Assembly (NCBI RefSeq): GCF_009765685.1
Contig: NZ_LMUY01000142.1
Coordinates: 9,078 to 66,596, forward strand
Reading direction: 5' to 3'
DNA from: Acidisphaera sp. L21
GTDB taxonomy: Bacteria > Pseudomonadota > Alphaproteobacteria > Acetobacterales > Acetobacteraceae
DNA length: 57,519 bases
The notes under the pieces were generated by a model that saw only the letters and a list, made by a program, of their open reading frames with translations, made no database searches and was not told the origin of the DNA. Shown here in pieces: positions 17,486 through 26,136 of the stretch; position 1 is the stretch's first letter, and each line of letters starts with the position of its first letter. Made by a program: the position numbers and the translations under genes.

Positions 17486-18480
17486 GCCGTCGCGCGCCAC
17501 CAATCGGGGGCCATGCGGCAGCGATAGGCGTGGTCGGGGCTGGCAAACTGCGGCGGGATATTGCTGGCGCACACCGGCTCGGCAAAGGCGCAGCGGTCGC
17601 GAAACGCGCAGCCGACGAACCCGGCGGGAATACGCGGCACGATGCCGGGGATGCTGCCCAATTTGTCGCCCCGGCGCACCTTGCCGGGCACCGGAATCGC
17701 ATCCAGCAGGCCGCGCGTGTACGGGTGGGTGGGGGCGGCGAACAATGCCTCGGTCGTCGCCTGTTCCACGATTTCGCCCGCATACATTACCGACACGCGA
17801 TGCGCTACGCGAGCGACGACGCCCAGATCATGCGTGATCAGCAGCACCGCCAACCCCAACTCGCGCTGCAATTCGGCCAGCAGCCGCAGCGTTTGTGCCT
17901 GCACCGTCACGTCCAGCGCCGTGGTCGGTTCGTCCGCGATCAACAGCGTCGGCTCGCACAGCAGCGCCATGGCGATCATCACCCGCTGCCGCAGCCCGCC
18001 CGAAAGCTGATGCGGAAACTGCCCCAGCCGCATGCCCGGCGCCGTGACGCCCACCCGGTCCAGCATCGCCACGGCACGCTCCGCCGCCTTGTCCCGTGCC
18101 AGGCCACGATGGCGGCGCAGCACCTCGGTCATTTGCGAGCCGATCGTGTAGGCCGGGTTCAGGCTGGTCATCGGGTCCTGGAAGATCATGCCGATGCGGT
18201 CGCCCCGCAGCCGCGCCATCCGCCGTTCCGACAGCTTGCCGATCTCGTCGCCCGCAAACCCCAGCCGCCGCACCGACCGCCTTGCGCCGCCGGGCAGCAG
18301 GCCCATGATCGCCAGCGCGGAGGCGGATTTGCCGCAGCCCGACTCGCCCACCAGGCAATGCGTCTCCCCCCGCTCGACCGACAGGTCGATGCCCCGCACC
18401 GCCTCCATCCCGCCGAAGCTGACGCGTAGACCCTCAACCTCCAGCGTCGCGTTCGTCGATCGCTTCAGCGTCGCGCTCAT
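17482..18480 (-). CDS. ABC transporter ATP-binding protein, OppD/DppD type (importer 2), 332 aa
   Basis: Partner ATPase of the OppF-type protein. It has Walker A GESGCGKSA, with Ala where Ser/Thr is usual at the last position. The Q-loop is MIFQDPMTSLNPAY, the signature LSGGLRQRVMIAMAL and Walker B LLIADEPTTALD; HPYTRGLLDAIP and GCAFRDRCAFAEPVC lie at the C-terminus. Four cysteines near the end suit the Fe-S site of this family. The ATG at 18480 overlaps the permease stop (ATGA). The open frame upstream is the antisense-like shadow of the permease. Confidence 0.93.
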   Translation of the reverse strand: MSATLKRSTNATLEVEGLRVSFGGMEAVRGIDLSVERGETHCLVGESGCGKSASALAIMGLLPGGARRSVRRLGFAGDEIGKLSERRMARLRGDRIGMIFQDPMTSLNPAYTIGSQMTEVLRRHRGLARDKAAERAVAMLDRVGVTAPGMRLGQFPHQLSGGLRQRVMIAMALLCEPTLLIADEPTTALDVTVQAQTLRLLAELQRELGLAVLLITHDLGVVARVAHRVSVMYAGEIVEQATTEALFAAPTHPYTRGLLDAIPVPGKVRRGDKLGSIPGIVPRIPAGFVGCAFRDRCAFAEPVCASNIPPQFASPDHAYRCRMAPDWWRATA

Positions 18481-19307
18481 CGGTCGGTATTGGCCCCCAA
18501 CGAGTCCCGCAATCCGTCGCCCAACAGGTTGATCCCCAACACCAGCACGGCCAGTGCGATGCCGGGTATCTCGATCACCCAGGGCTTGAAGTACATGTAA
18601 TCCTTGCCCTCGGCGATCATCAGCCCCCAGGACGGCAGCGGCGGCGGCACACCCAACCCCAGGAACGACAACGACGCCTCCAGTAAAATCGCGATCGCCA
18701 TATCCACCGTCGCGATCACCACCAAATGGTGCACGATATTGGGTAGGACCTCGCGGGTGATGATCCATAGGCGGGAGCACCCGGCGGCCCACGCGGCGGC
18801 CACGTAATCCAACCCGCAAACCTGCCGCGTCACCGCGCGGGACACCACGGCAAACCGCTCCCACAACAGCAGCCCGATCGTCAGCACCACCACGGTCAGC
18901 GAACTGCCCACCATGAACACCACCGTCAGCGCCACCAGGATCAGCGGGATGGCCAGGCGGCAGGACACGATGAACATCACGAACGCGTCCACCTTGCCGC
19001 CGAAATACCCGCCCAGCACGCCCAGCACCGTTCCGATCGTGCCGGACAGGATGATGGTCGCCACCCCGATCAGCATCGAAATCCGCGCACCCAGGATCAG
19101 CCTCGACAGGTAATCCCGCCCCAGCCCATCCGTGCCGAACCAATGCTCCGACGAGCCGCCAGCCATCCACGCCGGGGAGATGTAGCGTTGCGCCAAATTC
19201 TGCGCGAATGGGTCATGCGGCACCAGCAGCGGCGCCGCCAGGGCGACCAGTGCAGTCACCCCGACGATGACCGCGCCGACCAGTAGCGGGATTTGCCGTG
19301 TCCGCAT
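18477..19307 (-). CDS. ABC transporter permease, DppC/OppC type (importer 2), 276 aa
   Basis: Inner-membrane subunit. It has the DppC-type N-terminus with one transmembrane helix, then the periplasmic motif HWFGTDGLGRDYLSRLI and TIGTVLGVLGGYFGG. The EAA loop region lies around CGLDYVAAAWAAGCSRLWI, followed by EASLSFLGLGVPPPLPSWG. ATG 19307 shares one base with the upstream permease stop. All five genes of importer 2 are linked by overlaps or short gaps. Confidence 0.93.
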   Translation of the reverse strand: MRTRQIPLLVGAVIVGVTALVALAAPLLVPHDPFAQNLAQRYISPAWMAGGSSEHWFGTDGLGRDYLSRLILGARISMLIGVATIILSGTIGTVLGVLGGYFGGKVDAFVMFIVSCRLAIPLILVALTVVFMVGSSLTVVVLTIGLLLWERFAVVSRAVTRQVCGLDYVAAAWAAGCSRLWIITREVLPNIVHHLVVIATVDMAIAILLEASLSFLGLGVPPPLPSWGLMIAEGKDYMYFKPWVIEIPGIALAVLVLGINLLGDGLRDSLGANTDR

Positions 19308-20224
19308 CAGCGCCCCCGCAACCGCGGGTCCAACGCCGCGCCCACCAGATCCGACAGCAAGGTCAATCCGACGAAGATGATGGAAAACAGCAGCACCACC
19401 GCCTGGATGACCGGGAAGTCGCCCTTGCCGATCGACTCCCACGCGAGGTAGCCGACGCCGCGAATATTGAACACGACCTCCGTCACCACCGAGCCGCCGA
19501 GGATGAAACCGAGTTGCACGGCAGACACCGCCACCACCGGCATCGCCGCATTGCGCAGCGCGTGCTTGGCCACGATGGAAATTCGCGCCAGCCCCTTGGC
19601 CCGCGCGGTGCGCACATAGTCGGACCGCATCGCATCCACCATGCCGCTGCGGGTCATGCGCAGCATCACCGGAATGGCCACGAAGGCCAGCACGATGGAG
19701 GGCAGGATATACCCCGTCCAATCGTCCAGCCCGGCGATCGGCAGCCATTGTAGCCCTACGCCGAACCACAGGATCAGCATCAGCCCCAACCAGAAACTCG
19801 GGATCGCCTGCCCAGCCAGCGCCACCACGCCGACGGCGACATCGATATACGTGCCCTCATACAACGCGGCCAAAATGCCGAACGGCACCGCCACGACCAC
19901 GGCGACCGCAATCGCGATCAGCCCCAGCGTAATCGTAACCGGCAAATGCTCCTCGATCAGGCTCGACACCTTTTCGTGGAACAGGAACGACTCGCCGAAA
20001 TCGCCATGCGCCGCCCGGTTCGCCCAATCCACGAACTGCACCGGCAGCGGCCGGTCCAATCCCAATTCGTGGTTGATCTTGGCAATGTCCTCGGCCGACG
20101 CGTCCGCCCCGGCGATGCTGATCGCGAGGTTGCCGGAGGCGCGGGATAGGCCAAAGCTGAGGATGAGCACGGTCAAGCAGACCATCGCCGCAAGCACGAC
20201 CGATCGGACGATGAATCGTATCAC
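19307..20224 (-). CDS. ABC transporter permease, DppB/OppB type (importer 2), 305 aa
   Basis: Inner-membrane subunit. Visible features are an N-terminal helix, HELGLDRPLPVQFVDWANR, the EAA loop DYVRTARAKGLARISIV, GFILGGSVVTEVVFNI and the family ending LDPRLRGR. The start is the GTG at 20224 (V-I-R-F-I-V-R-S); upstream residues in frame are not protein-like. It begins 35 bases after importer 1's OppF stop, so importer 2 likely shares its transcript, though a weak internal promoter is possible. Confidence 0.92.
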   Translation of the reverse strand: MIRFIVRSVVLAAMVCLTVLILSFGLSRASGNLAISIAGADASAEDIAKINHELGLDRPLPVQFVDWANRAAHGDFGESFLFHEKVSSLIEEHLPVTITLGLIAIAVAVVVAVPFGILAALYEGTYIDVAVGVVALAGQAIPSFWLGLMLILWFGVGLQWLPIAGLDDWTGYILPSIVLAFVAIPVMLRMTRSGMVDAMRSDYVRTARAKGLARISIVAKHALRNAAMPVVAVSAVQLGFILGGSVVTEVVFNIRGVGYLAWESIGKGDFPVIQAVVLLFSIIFVGLTLLSDLVGAALDPRLRGR

Positions 20225-20259
20225 GCCGCGCTTATAGGGTTGCGCATCACGCGGGGCAA

Positions 20260-21258
20260 CTATGCGGCCGCCGCGTTTGCCGGTGAAGTCAGGTGGCAGG
20301 CGGCGCGGTGACCCGGCGCCACCTCCAGCAGCGCCGGAACCTCCTGGGCACAGCGGGCGAACGCGTAGGGGCAACGGTCCCGCAGCCGGCAGCCGGAGGG
20401 TGGCGACACCGCATTGGCCAGGCCGCCAGAAATCGGCAAATCCTCCCGCGATTGGTCGGTGCGTGGGCGCGGCACGGCCTTGATGAGCGCCTGGGTGTAG
20501 GGGTGCGCCGGGCGGCTGATGACCTCGCTGGTCGGCCCGTCTTCGACGATGCGGCCGAGATACATCACCAGCGTCCGCTCGCACACATACCGCACCAGCG
20601 TCAGGTCGTGGGAGATGTACAGCGCAGTCAGCCCAAGCCGATCCCGCAACTCCCGCATCAGGTTCAGGATGCCCGCCCGCACCGACACGTCCAGCATCGA
20701 CACCGGCTCGTCCGCGACCAGGAAGGATGGGCGCCCCACCAGCGCCCGCGCCAGCACCACGCGCTGCAACTGCCCGCCCGATAGTTCGGAGGGGTGCTTG
20801 TCGGCATAGCGATGGAAGTCGCCCAAATGCACCAGCCGCATCGCCTCGGCGATCCGCCCATCGCGTTCGGCACGGGGAACGCCCGTATTGATCAGCGGCT
20901 CGGCCACGGCGCGGCGGATGGTGAAGCGGGGGTTCACCGAATCGAACGGGTTCTGGAACACCAATTGGGCCTGCTGGCGAAACCGCCGCAGACTGTCCCC
21001 GGACAGGCCGGACACGGCGGCGCCATCGAAATTCAGCGTTCCGCCGGATGCCTCCGTCAGCTTCAGCAGCAGCCGCCCGACCGTGGTTTTGCCGCTGCCG
21101 GATTCGCCCACCAGACCCACGCTCTCGCCACGCTGGATCACCAGGTCGATCCCGTCGACGGCACGCACCACCGGCCGCTCCCCCCGCAGCATCTGCCGCG
21201 TGGTGCGGGATGTCGGGTAGTGCTTGGTCAGGTTGGCGGCGGCGATCAGCTCTGCCAC
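20260..21258 (-). CDS. ABC transporter ATP-binding protein, OppF/DppF type (importer 1), 332 aa
   Basis: ATPase of importer 1. It has Walker [11 protein letters not shown]-loop [14 protein letters not shown], signature [15 protein letters not shown], Walker [13 protein letters not shown], and the C-terminal oligopeptide extension with [12 protein letters not shown] and [15 protein letters not shown]. The GTG start at 21258 lies inside the preceding ATPase gene (13-base overlap); longer in-frame candidates only translate shadow sequence. It is less similar to the importer 2 OppF than a recent duplication would give. Confidence 0.92.
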   Translation of the reverse strand: MAELIAAANLTKHYPTSRTTRQMLRGERPVVRAVDGIDLVIQRGESVGLVGESGSGKTTVGRLLLKLTEASGGTLNFDGAAVSGLSGDSLRRFRQQAQLVFQNPFDSVNPRFTIRRAVAEPLINTGVPRAERDGRIAEAMRLVHLGDFHRYADKHPSELSGGQLQRVVLARALVGRPSFLVADEPVSMLDVSVRAGILNLMRELRDRLGLTALYISHDLTLVRYVCERTLVMYLGRIVEDGPTSEVISRPAHPYTQALIKAVPRPRTDQSREDLPISGGLANAVSPPSGCRLRDRCPYAFARCAQEVPALLEVAPGHRAACHLTSPANAAAA

Positions 21259-22256
21259 GTCGCCGCCTCCGTCGCCTGGGCGCGCAAGGTCTCGGCCTCC
21301 CCCACGCGATGGCAGGCAGCCCAATGGTCGGGTGCCACGTCCGTGGGCGCCGGGTAGGTGGTGGTGCAGACCGGCTGCACGAACGGGCAGCGTGCGGCGA
21401 AGCGGCAGCCGGTGGGCGGCGTGTGCAGATCGGGCGGGCTACCCTCGATCGGCGCCAGATCCTGCGTCGGGCCTTCCAGGTCGGGGAACGCGTTCATCAG
21501 CCCCATCGTGTAGGGATGCGCCGGCCGCGCCAGCACATCCGCCGTCGGGCCGTATTCCACGATGCGCCCGGCATACATCACGGCCGTCACGGTACACAGA
21601 TAGGCGACCACGGCGATGTCGTGGGTGACGAAGATCGCCGTCAGGTTCATGTCCTCGCCCAGCCGGCGCAGCATGTCCAACACCTGGCGCTGCACGATCA
21701 CATCCAGCGCCGTCACCGGTTCGTCCGCGATCACCAGCTTGGGGTGCAGCGCCAACGCCAGCGCAATTGCCGCGCGCTGTCGCATGCCGCCGCTGAATTG
21801 GTGCGGAAAATCATTCAGCCGCACCGGGTTCAGCCCCACGGCCTGGAACAAGTCCGCCGCCCGCGTGTCGGCCGCCCCACGCGACAAATCGCCCCGCCCG
21901 CACAACACCTCCCGCATCTGCGTGCGCATGCGGTATACCGGGTCCAGCGAGTTCATCGACGATTGCGGCACGAAGCTGATATCGCGCCACAGCAGCGCCC
22001 GGCGCTTGGCTGCGGACAGCGCCTGCAAATCCGTACCATCCAGCACGATCCTGCCGCGCGACACCCGGGCATTACCCGGCAGCACCCCCATCAACGCCCG
22101 CGCCAGCGTGGTCTTGCCGCAGCCCGACTCCCCCACCAGGCCCAGCATGGCGCCCGCCGGCACCTCCAAATTCACGCCATCCACGGCGGCGACGAGCCCG
22201 GCCTGGGTGCGGTACGTCACGGCCAGGTCGCTGACCGATAGAAGCGCCGTTGTCAC
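21246..22256 (-). CDS. ABC transporter ATP-binding protein, OppD/DppD type (importer 1), 336 aa
   Basis: ATPase with Walker A GESGCGKTT, Q-loop FVPQSSMNSLDPVY, signature FSGGMRQRAAIALAL (first residue F instead of L), Walker B LVIADEPVTALD, and C-terminal HPYTMGLMNAFPDLEG plus GCRFAARCPFVQPVC. The start is the GTG at 22256, one base from the permease stop. It forms the ABC heterodimer with the overlapping downstream OppF. Confidence 0.93.
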   Translation of the reverse strand: MTTALLSVSDLAVTYRTQAGLVAAVDGVNLEVPAGAMLGLVGESGCGKTTLARALMGVLPGNARVSRGRIVLDGTDLQALSAAKRRALLWRDISFVPQSSMNSLDPVYRMRTQMREVLCGRGDLSRGAADTRAADLFQAVGLNPVRLNDFPHQFSGGMRQRAAIALALALHPKLVIADEPVTALDVIVQRQVLDMLRRLGEDMNLTAIFVTHDIAVVAYLCTVTAVMYAGRIVEYGPTADVLARPAHPYTMGLMNAFPDLEGPTQDLAPIEGSPPDLHTPPTGCRFAARCPFVQPVCTTTYPAPTDVAPDHWAACHRVGEAETLRAQATEAATWQS

Positions 22257-22257
22257 G

Positions 22258-23154
22258 CTACTGCTTCAACTTCGGGAAAATGAGGTTTTCATAGCCGCGG
22301 CTGAGGAAGAACCCGGCGGCTACCACGAACACGATGCACAGCCCCGGCGGCACGAACCAATTATACTGCGCCTGGCTTAGCGCTTGGGACGCATAGGCGT
22401 CCTGCAGCATGAACCCCCAGGAGATGGTGTCCTGGTCGCCGAATCCCAGGAACGACACGCTGGCCTGCGTCAGGATCGCCCAGCCGACCGATATCGAGCC
22501 GTATAGCAGCGACAGCGGCAGGATATTGGGCAGGATGTGGACCAGGATAATGCGGCTATGGCTGGCCCCCGTCACTCGCGCCGCCTCGATGAATTGGCGC
22601 TGCATCAGCGTCAGCAATTGCGCCCGGATGATGCGCGCCGCGTTCGGCCAAAGCAGGATGACGACGGAGAACACGACGTTCTGAAGGCTCGGCCCCAGCA
22701 GCGCCGCCAGCACGATCACGAACGGCAAAAAGGGCAGCCCCAGCACGACGTCCGTCAGCCGCATCAGCAGCGTGTCCACGACGCCGCCAAAATACCCGGC
22801 CAGCACGCCCACCGCCGTGCCCAGCGCCGACACACCCACCGCCGCGGTGATGCCGACGAACAGCGACGGCCGAATCCCCATCACCAATTGGGAGAAGATG
22901 TCCCGCCCCAAATTCGTCGTGCCCAGCCAATGCGCCGCGCTCGGCGGGAGAGAGGCTGCCAATTGTCCGTCATCGGTGAACAGGATCTCGGTCGGGTCGT
23001 ACTGCGCCAACCATCCCGCGAGGATGCCGAGCACGATGAACACGACGTAGATCACGCAGCCGACCACCGCATACGGGTCGGCGAAATACCGGCGCAGCGC
23101 CGTGCGCAAACCGCGCCGTTTGGCCGGCAGGACGATGGTGCTACCGCCGTCCAT
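22258..23154 (-). CDS. ABC transporter permease, DppC/OppC type (importer 1), 298 aa
   Basis: Inner-membrane subunit. It has the N-terminal helix YVVFIVLGILAGWLA, the periplasmic motif HWLGTTNLGRDIFSQLV, GVLAGYFGGVVDT, the EAA region EAARVTGASHSRIILVH and QASVSFLGFGDQDTISWG. ATG 23154 overlaps the dppB-type gene by 14 bases; the ATG-less extension upstream is rejected. Confidence 0.93.
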   Translation of the reverse strand: MDGGSTIVLPAKRRGLRTALRRYFADPYAVVGCVIYVVFIVLGILAGWLAQYDPTEILFTDDGQLAASLPPSAAHWLGTTNLGRDIFSQLVMGIRPSLFVGITAAVGVSALGTAVGVLAGYFGGVVDTLLMRLTDVVLGLPFLPFVIVLAALLGPSLQNVVFSVVILLWPNAARIIRAQLLTLMQRQFIEAARVTGASHSRIILVHILPNILPLSLLYGSISVGWAILTQASVSFLGFGDQDTISWGFMLQDAYASQALSQAQYNWFVPPGLCIVFVVAAGFFLSRGYENLIFPKLKQ

Positions 23155-24115
23155 GCGCCACCCTCGGGTCCAGCAGGCCATACGCGATGTCCGCCAGCAA
23201 ATTCATCGTCACCAGCACCGCCGCGATCATCAGGAACGCGCCCTGCGCCAGCGGATAATCGCTGCTGCTGACGGCGTCGACCAGCATGCGGCCCAACCCG
23301 GGCCAACTGAACACCGTCTCCACCACGACATCGCCACCCAATGTCGCGCCAAAGCCGAGCGCGAATGCCGTCACCAACGGCAGCAACGCATTGCGGGCGG
23401 CGTGGCGCAGCATGATCGTGCGCTCCGGCAGGCCCTTCATCCGCGCCATGATGACGAACTCCTCGCCCATCACCTCCAGCATGTTGGACCGCATCAGCAA
23501 CAGCGGCAGCCCTTGCAGATAGATCATCAGCGTGAAGGCCGGCAGGACCAGGTGGCGCAGGAAGTCGGCCGAGCTATAGCGCGCCAGATTGGACGTAAAC
23601 ACCGCGCCCGGCGACGTCGCACCGCCAGCGGGAAACCAGCCAACGCCGAACGCGAACACCGCCAGCAGCACCATGCCGATCCAGAACTCCGGCGCGGCCC
23701 TGGTCGCCAGCACCAGGGGGATGCCGATCGTCTCCAACGCGCCGCCGCGCTTCCATGCCATCAGCGCGCCCACCAGCGCCCCGAACGCATAGGCCGCGAT
23801 CAAGGCGACCAGCGTCAGCAGCAGGGTATTGGGAAGCACGCTCAGGATCATGTCCGTCACCGGCAGACGCTGGCGGAAGGACAATCCGAACTGCCCGTGC
23901 AGCAAATTGCCCAGGAACAGCACATACTGCCACCATAACGGCTGATCCAGGCCGAAATCATGCAGGATCATCTGCCGCTGCTCGCCCGTGAAGCTGGGGT
24001 CCAGATAGGCGATGGTCGGGTCGCCGGGCAGCAGGCGGAACATCAGGAACAGGATGGTCGCAATCGCCCACAGCACGAACACCATGTGGGCGAGGCGCTT
24101 CGCATAGAACACCAT
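23141..24115 (-). CDS. ABC transporter permease, DppB/OppB type (importer 1), 324 aa
   Basis: Inner-membrane subunit. Features: RLAHMVFVLWAIATILFLMF, FGLDQPLWWQYVLFLGNLL, the EAA loop EFVIMARMKGLPERTIM, a typical ETVFSWPGLGRMLVDAV and the ending LLDPRVAHGRR. It starts 12 bases after the stop of the permuted substrate-binding protein; a small GC-rich hairpin covers that stop. Confidence 0.93.
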   Translation of the reverse strand: MVFYAKRLAHMVFVLWAIATILFLMFRLLPGDPTIAYLDPSFTGEQRQMILHDFGLDQPLWWQYVLFLGNLLHGQFGLSFRQRLPVTDMILSVLPNTLLLTLVALIAAYAFGALVGALMAWKRGGALETIGIPLVLATRAAPEFWIGMVLLAVFAFGVGWFPAGGATSPGAVFTSNLARYSSADFLRHLVLPAFTLMIYLQGLPLLLMRSNMLEVMGEEFVIMARMKGLPERTIMLRHAARNALLPLVTAFALGFGATLGGDVVVETVFSWPGLGRMLVDAVSSSDYPLAQGAFLMIAAVLVTMNLLADIAYGLLDPRVAHGRR

Positions 24116-24126
24116 AGGGGAGGGTG

Positions 24127-24143
24127 GCTAGCCGGCGGCTAGC
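24127..24143 (-). repeat. Stem-loop over the SBP stop codon
   Basis: GCTAGCC (24127-24133) and GGCTAGC (24137-24143) are perfect 7-base arms around a 3-base loop. The arms include the SBP stop codon. Such stems between a binding-protein gene and its permease genes can protect the upstream mRNA and give more binding protein than permease. That role is inference; there is no T-run. Confidence 0.4.
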
Positions 24144-25816
24144 GTCTCCTTCTTGCCCGCCGGGTAGTGCAGCACGTTGCCGTCCAGCACGTAGCCGGCT
24201 TCCTTCAGCATGTCCGCCGACTTCTTCACGTCGCCGCCGTCGATCAGCGAGCCCGGCTCGTGCCAGAATGGCAGCGCCGTCGACACGCACGACCCGGCGG
24301 GAACGCCGAACCCGTTATACGCCGCCGCCGCCATCAGCTTGCGGCTGACCGAGGCTGACAATGCGCGACGGAACGCCGGGTCATCGAACGGGGCGCGGCG
24401 CAAATTCATCGCCAGGAATTGGAAGCCGAGATCGGTCTCCGTCACAACTGTGATCTGTGGCGCGCTCTTGGGCAGTTCGGCCAGCACGCGCGGGTCGCCG
24501 GTGAACAGCGACAGGAAGTTCATCTCCCCCGTCTTCATCATGCCCAGCGTCGCTTCCTGATTGGGCACGATGCGCAGGATCCAGCGCGCCAGTTTCGGCG
24601 CCGCCCAATGGTCGGGGTTGGCCTCCAGCATCACCTCTTCGCTGTTGCGCCAATGGACGAAGCGGAACGGGCCGGAGCCGACATGCTTCTCCTCGTTGAA
24701 ATTCTCCAGCATGTCCGGCTTGCCTGTCATCCCCGTCAGCAGCGGCTCCCACACATGCTTGGGGATCAGGTTGATCTTGGACAGGGTGGTGGTGGGGAAC
24801 GAGGCCTGCGGTGCCTTCAGCGTAAAGACGATGGTGCGCGGCCCGGTCTGCTTCACGCTGTCGATATTGCTGACGAAGGGGAAGAATTGCGGCGTCTTGT
24901 CCTTATGCGTCGGCAGTTCGAAGGAATACAGCACGTCCTCCATCGTGATCGGCGTGCCGTCGTGGAACTTCATGCCGTCGCGCACCACGACCTCCATCGT
25001 CGTGTCGCTGGTCCATTTGAACGAATCCGCACCCCAGGGCCGCGGCTCCCCATCCAGGCCGACGCGGGTCAGCTTGTCCCATACCAGATCGGTCACCCAA
25101 CTGCCGATCGCGTCCATGCGGACGGGGCTGATGTAGTCGATCTCGTTGTTGCAGTTCAGCACCATGTCCTTCTGCGCGCCCAACGGCTCGGCGCCGATGA
25201 AGGTCCAGAAGTTTCGGATGCCGATCCCGGCCTCGGTCACGATGCTGGCGGCCTTCCACACAGTGTTGTTGAACGCGGCGGAGCGGCGGGGATAGACGAG
25301 GTAGATGTAGGGCACGTCCTTGCCGATCACGTCCTGCGCCTGCTTCACCAGCACCTGGCGCTTCGGCCGATCCAGTTCCTGCCGTTGCGCCTGCGCCAGC
25401 GAGTCGTATTCGGGGTTCTGGTAGCCGACGAAATCGTAGCCGTTATCGGCCAGCGAGGAGTTGAACAGGCTGAACACCAATTCGTCCGGGTCGCTCCGCT
25501 CGGGCCGGCCGACCATTTCCCAGGTCGTCATGTCCCATTTGTCGCGCTTGTTCCACACCGTGGCGTTTTGTTCGGATGCGCTGACCACCTGCACCGTCAC
25601 CTGCAGGCCCAGCTTGCGCCATTGCTGCGCCGCCAATTGGGCCGCCTGGAACAGCGACGGGTCGCTCGCCTGCGGCTTGGACAGCAGCACGATCGGCCGG
25701 ATCTTATCCCCCGGCGACCCGGCGGCCTGCGCCCCCACGGCATGCACCGCCAGCGCGGCGGTGGAGGCGGCCAGCATGGCGCGCCGCGTCGTCTTGATCG
25801 GGTGGTTGATCGACAT
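24128..25816 (-). CDS. ABC transporter substrate-binding protein with permuted lobe order, 562 aa
   Basis: Periplasmic cluster-C binding protein, intact in one frame, with a Tat-type signal (TTRRAMLAASTAALAVHA). Residues about 38-210 look like the segment normally near the C-terminus: AAQLAAQQWRKLGLQVTVQ, GYQNPEYDSLAQAQ, LVKQAQDVIGKDVPYIYLV. The usual N-terminal segment comes after it: WVTDLVWDKLT near 240, VRDGMKFHDGTPITMEDVL near 280 and GSGPFRFVHW. The protein then ends at ADMLKEAGY...HYPAGKKE, where a normal homologue would continue into the segment found here at the N-terminus. ATG 25816 was chosen as the signal start. First gene of the ABC run; family call sure, permutation strongly suggested. 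Confidence 0.9.
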   Translation of the reverse strand: MSINHPIKTTRRAMLAASTAALAVHAVGAQAAGSPGDKIRPIVLLSKPQASDPSLFQAAQLAAQQWRKLGLQVTVQVVSASEQNATVWNKRDKWDMTTWEMVGRPERSDPDELVFSLFNSSLADNGYDFVGYQNPEYDSLAQAQRQELDRPKRQVLVKQAQDVIGKDVPYIYLVYPRRSAAFNNTVWKAASIVTEAGIGIRNFWTFIGAEPLGAQKDMVLNCNNEIDYISPVRMDAIGSWVTDLVWDKLTRVGLDGEPRPWGADSFKWTSDTTMEVVVRDGMKFHDGTPITMEDVLYSFELPTHKDKTPQFFPFVSNIDSVKQTGPRTIVFTLKAPQASFPTTTLSKINLIPKHVWEPLLTGMTGKPDMLENFNEEKHVGSGPFRFVHWRNSEEVMLEANPDHWAAPKLARWILRIVPNQEATLGMMKTGEMNFLSLFTGDPRVLAELPKSAPQITVVTETDLGFQFLAMNLRRAPFDDPAFRRALSASVSRKLMAAAAYNGFGVPAGSCVSTALPFWHEPGSLIDGGDVKKSADMLKEAGYVLDGNVLHYPAGKKETLAAG

Positions 25817-26136
25817 GGTGAAACCCTCGCGTCCTACCCGGCCGAACGACCGGACAAACTCCATCGGCCCCCCGAACACGGTCCGGGTGGCGCATAGCAA
25901 CTGGTGTCATCCCGAATGCGTCGCGGTCGGAAGCCTGCCGCGCCACTTGTTCGAACATTGCTAGGCAGCGCCGGGCTTTGTCAACGCGGCTGGCAGGAAT
26001 ATTGCGTATCTGAGGCGTGCCTCGTCACGTGCCCGGGCCGAATGGGCCGTGCGGCGAAACATCAGCAATGCTGCCCAGTTGACGGGCAGCCCCGCAAGGT
26101 TTTGGGTTCGGGCCGCGTATCAGGCGGGAGGGTGAA
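25817..26136. promoter_or_regulatory. 320-base divergent intergenic region between the ABC run and the peptidase-monooxygenase operon
   Basis: No gene is seen here. On the minus strand a consensus -35 TTGACA (25984 down to 25979) is followed at 15-17 bases only by weak -10 candidates (around TAGCAA). This could drive the ABC run with a leader of about 140 bases. On the plus strand, GCTGCCC (26070-26076) and GGGCAGC (26084-26090) form a perfect 7-bp hairpin with a 7-base loop, about 50 bases before the peptidase start. GGGAGG lies just before the peptidase ATG. Both operons are likely controlled from here. Confidence 0.4.

Noticed and set aside
18277-18397. Walker A ending GKSA in the importer 2 OppD-type ATPase as a sign of inactivation
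   Set aside because: The rest of the ATPase motifs are intact, and Ala at this position also occurs in OppD-type proteins, so it is not good evidence of loss.
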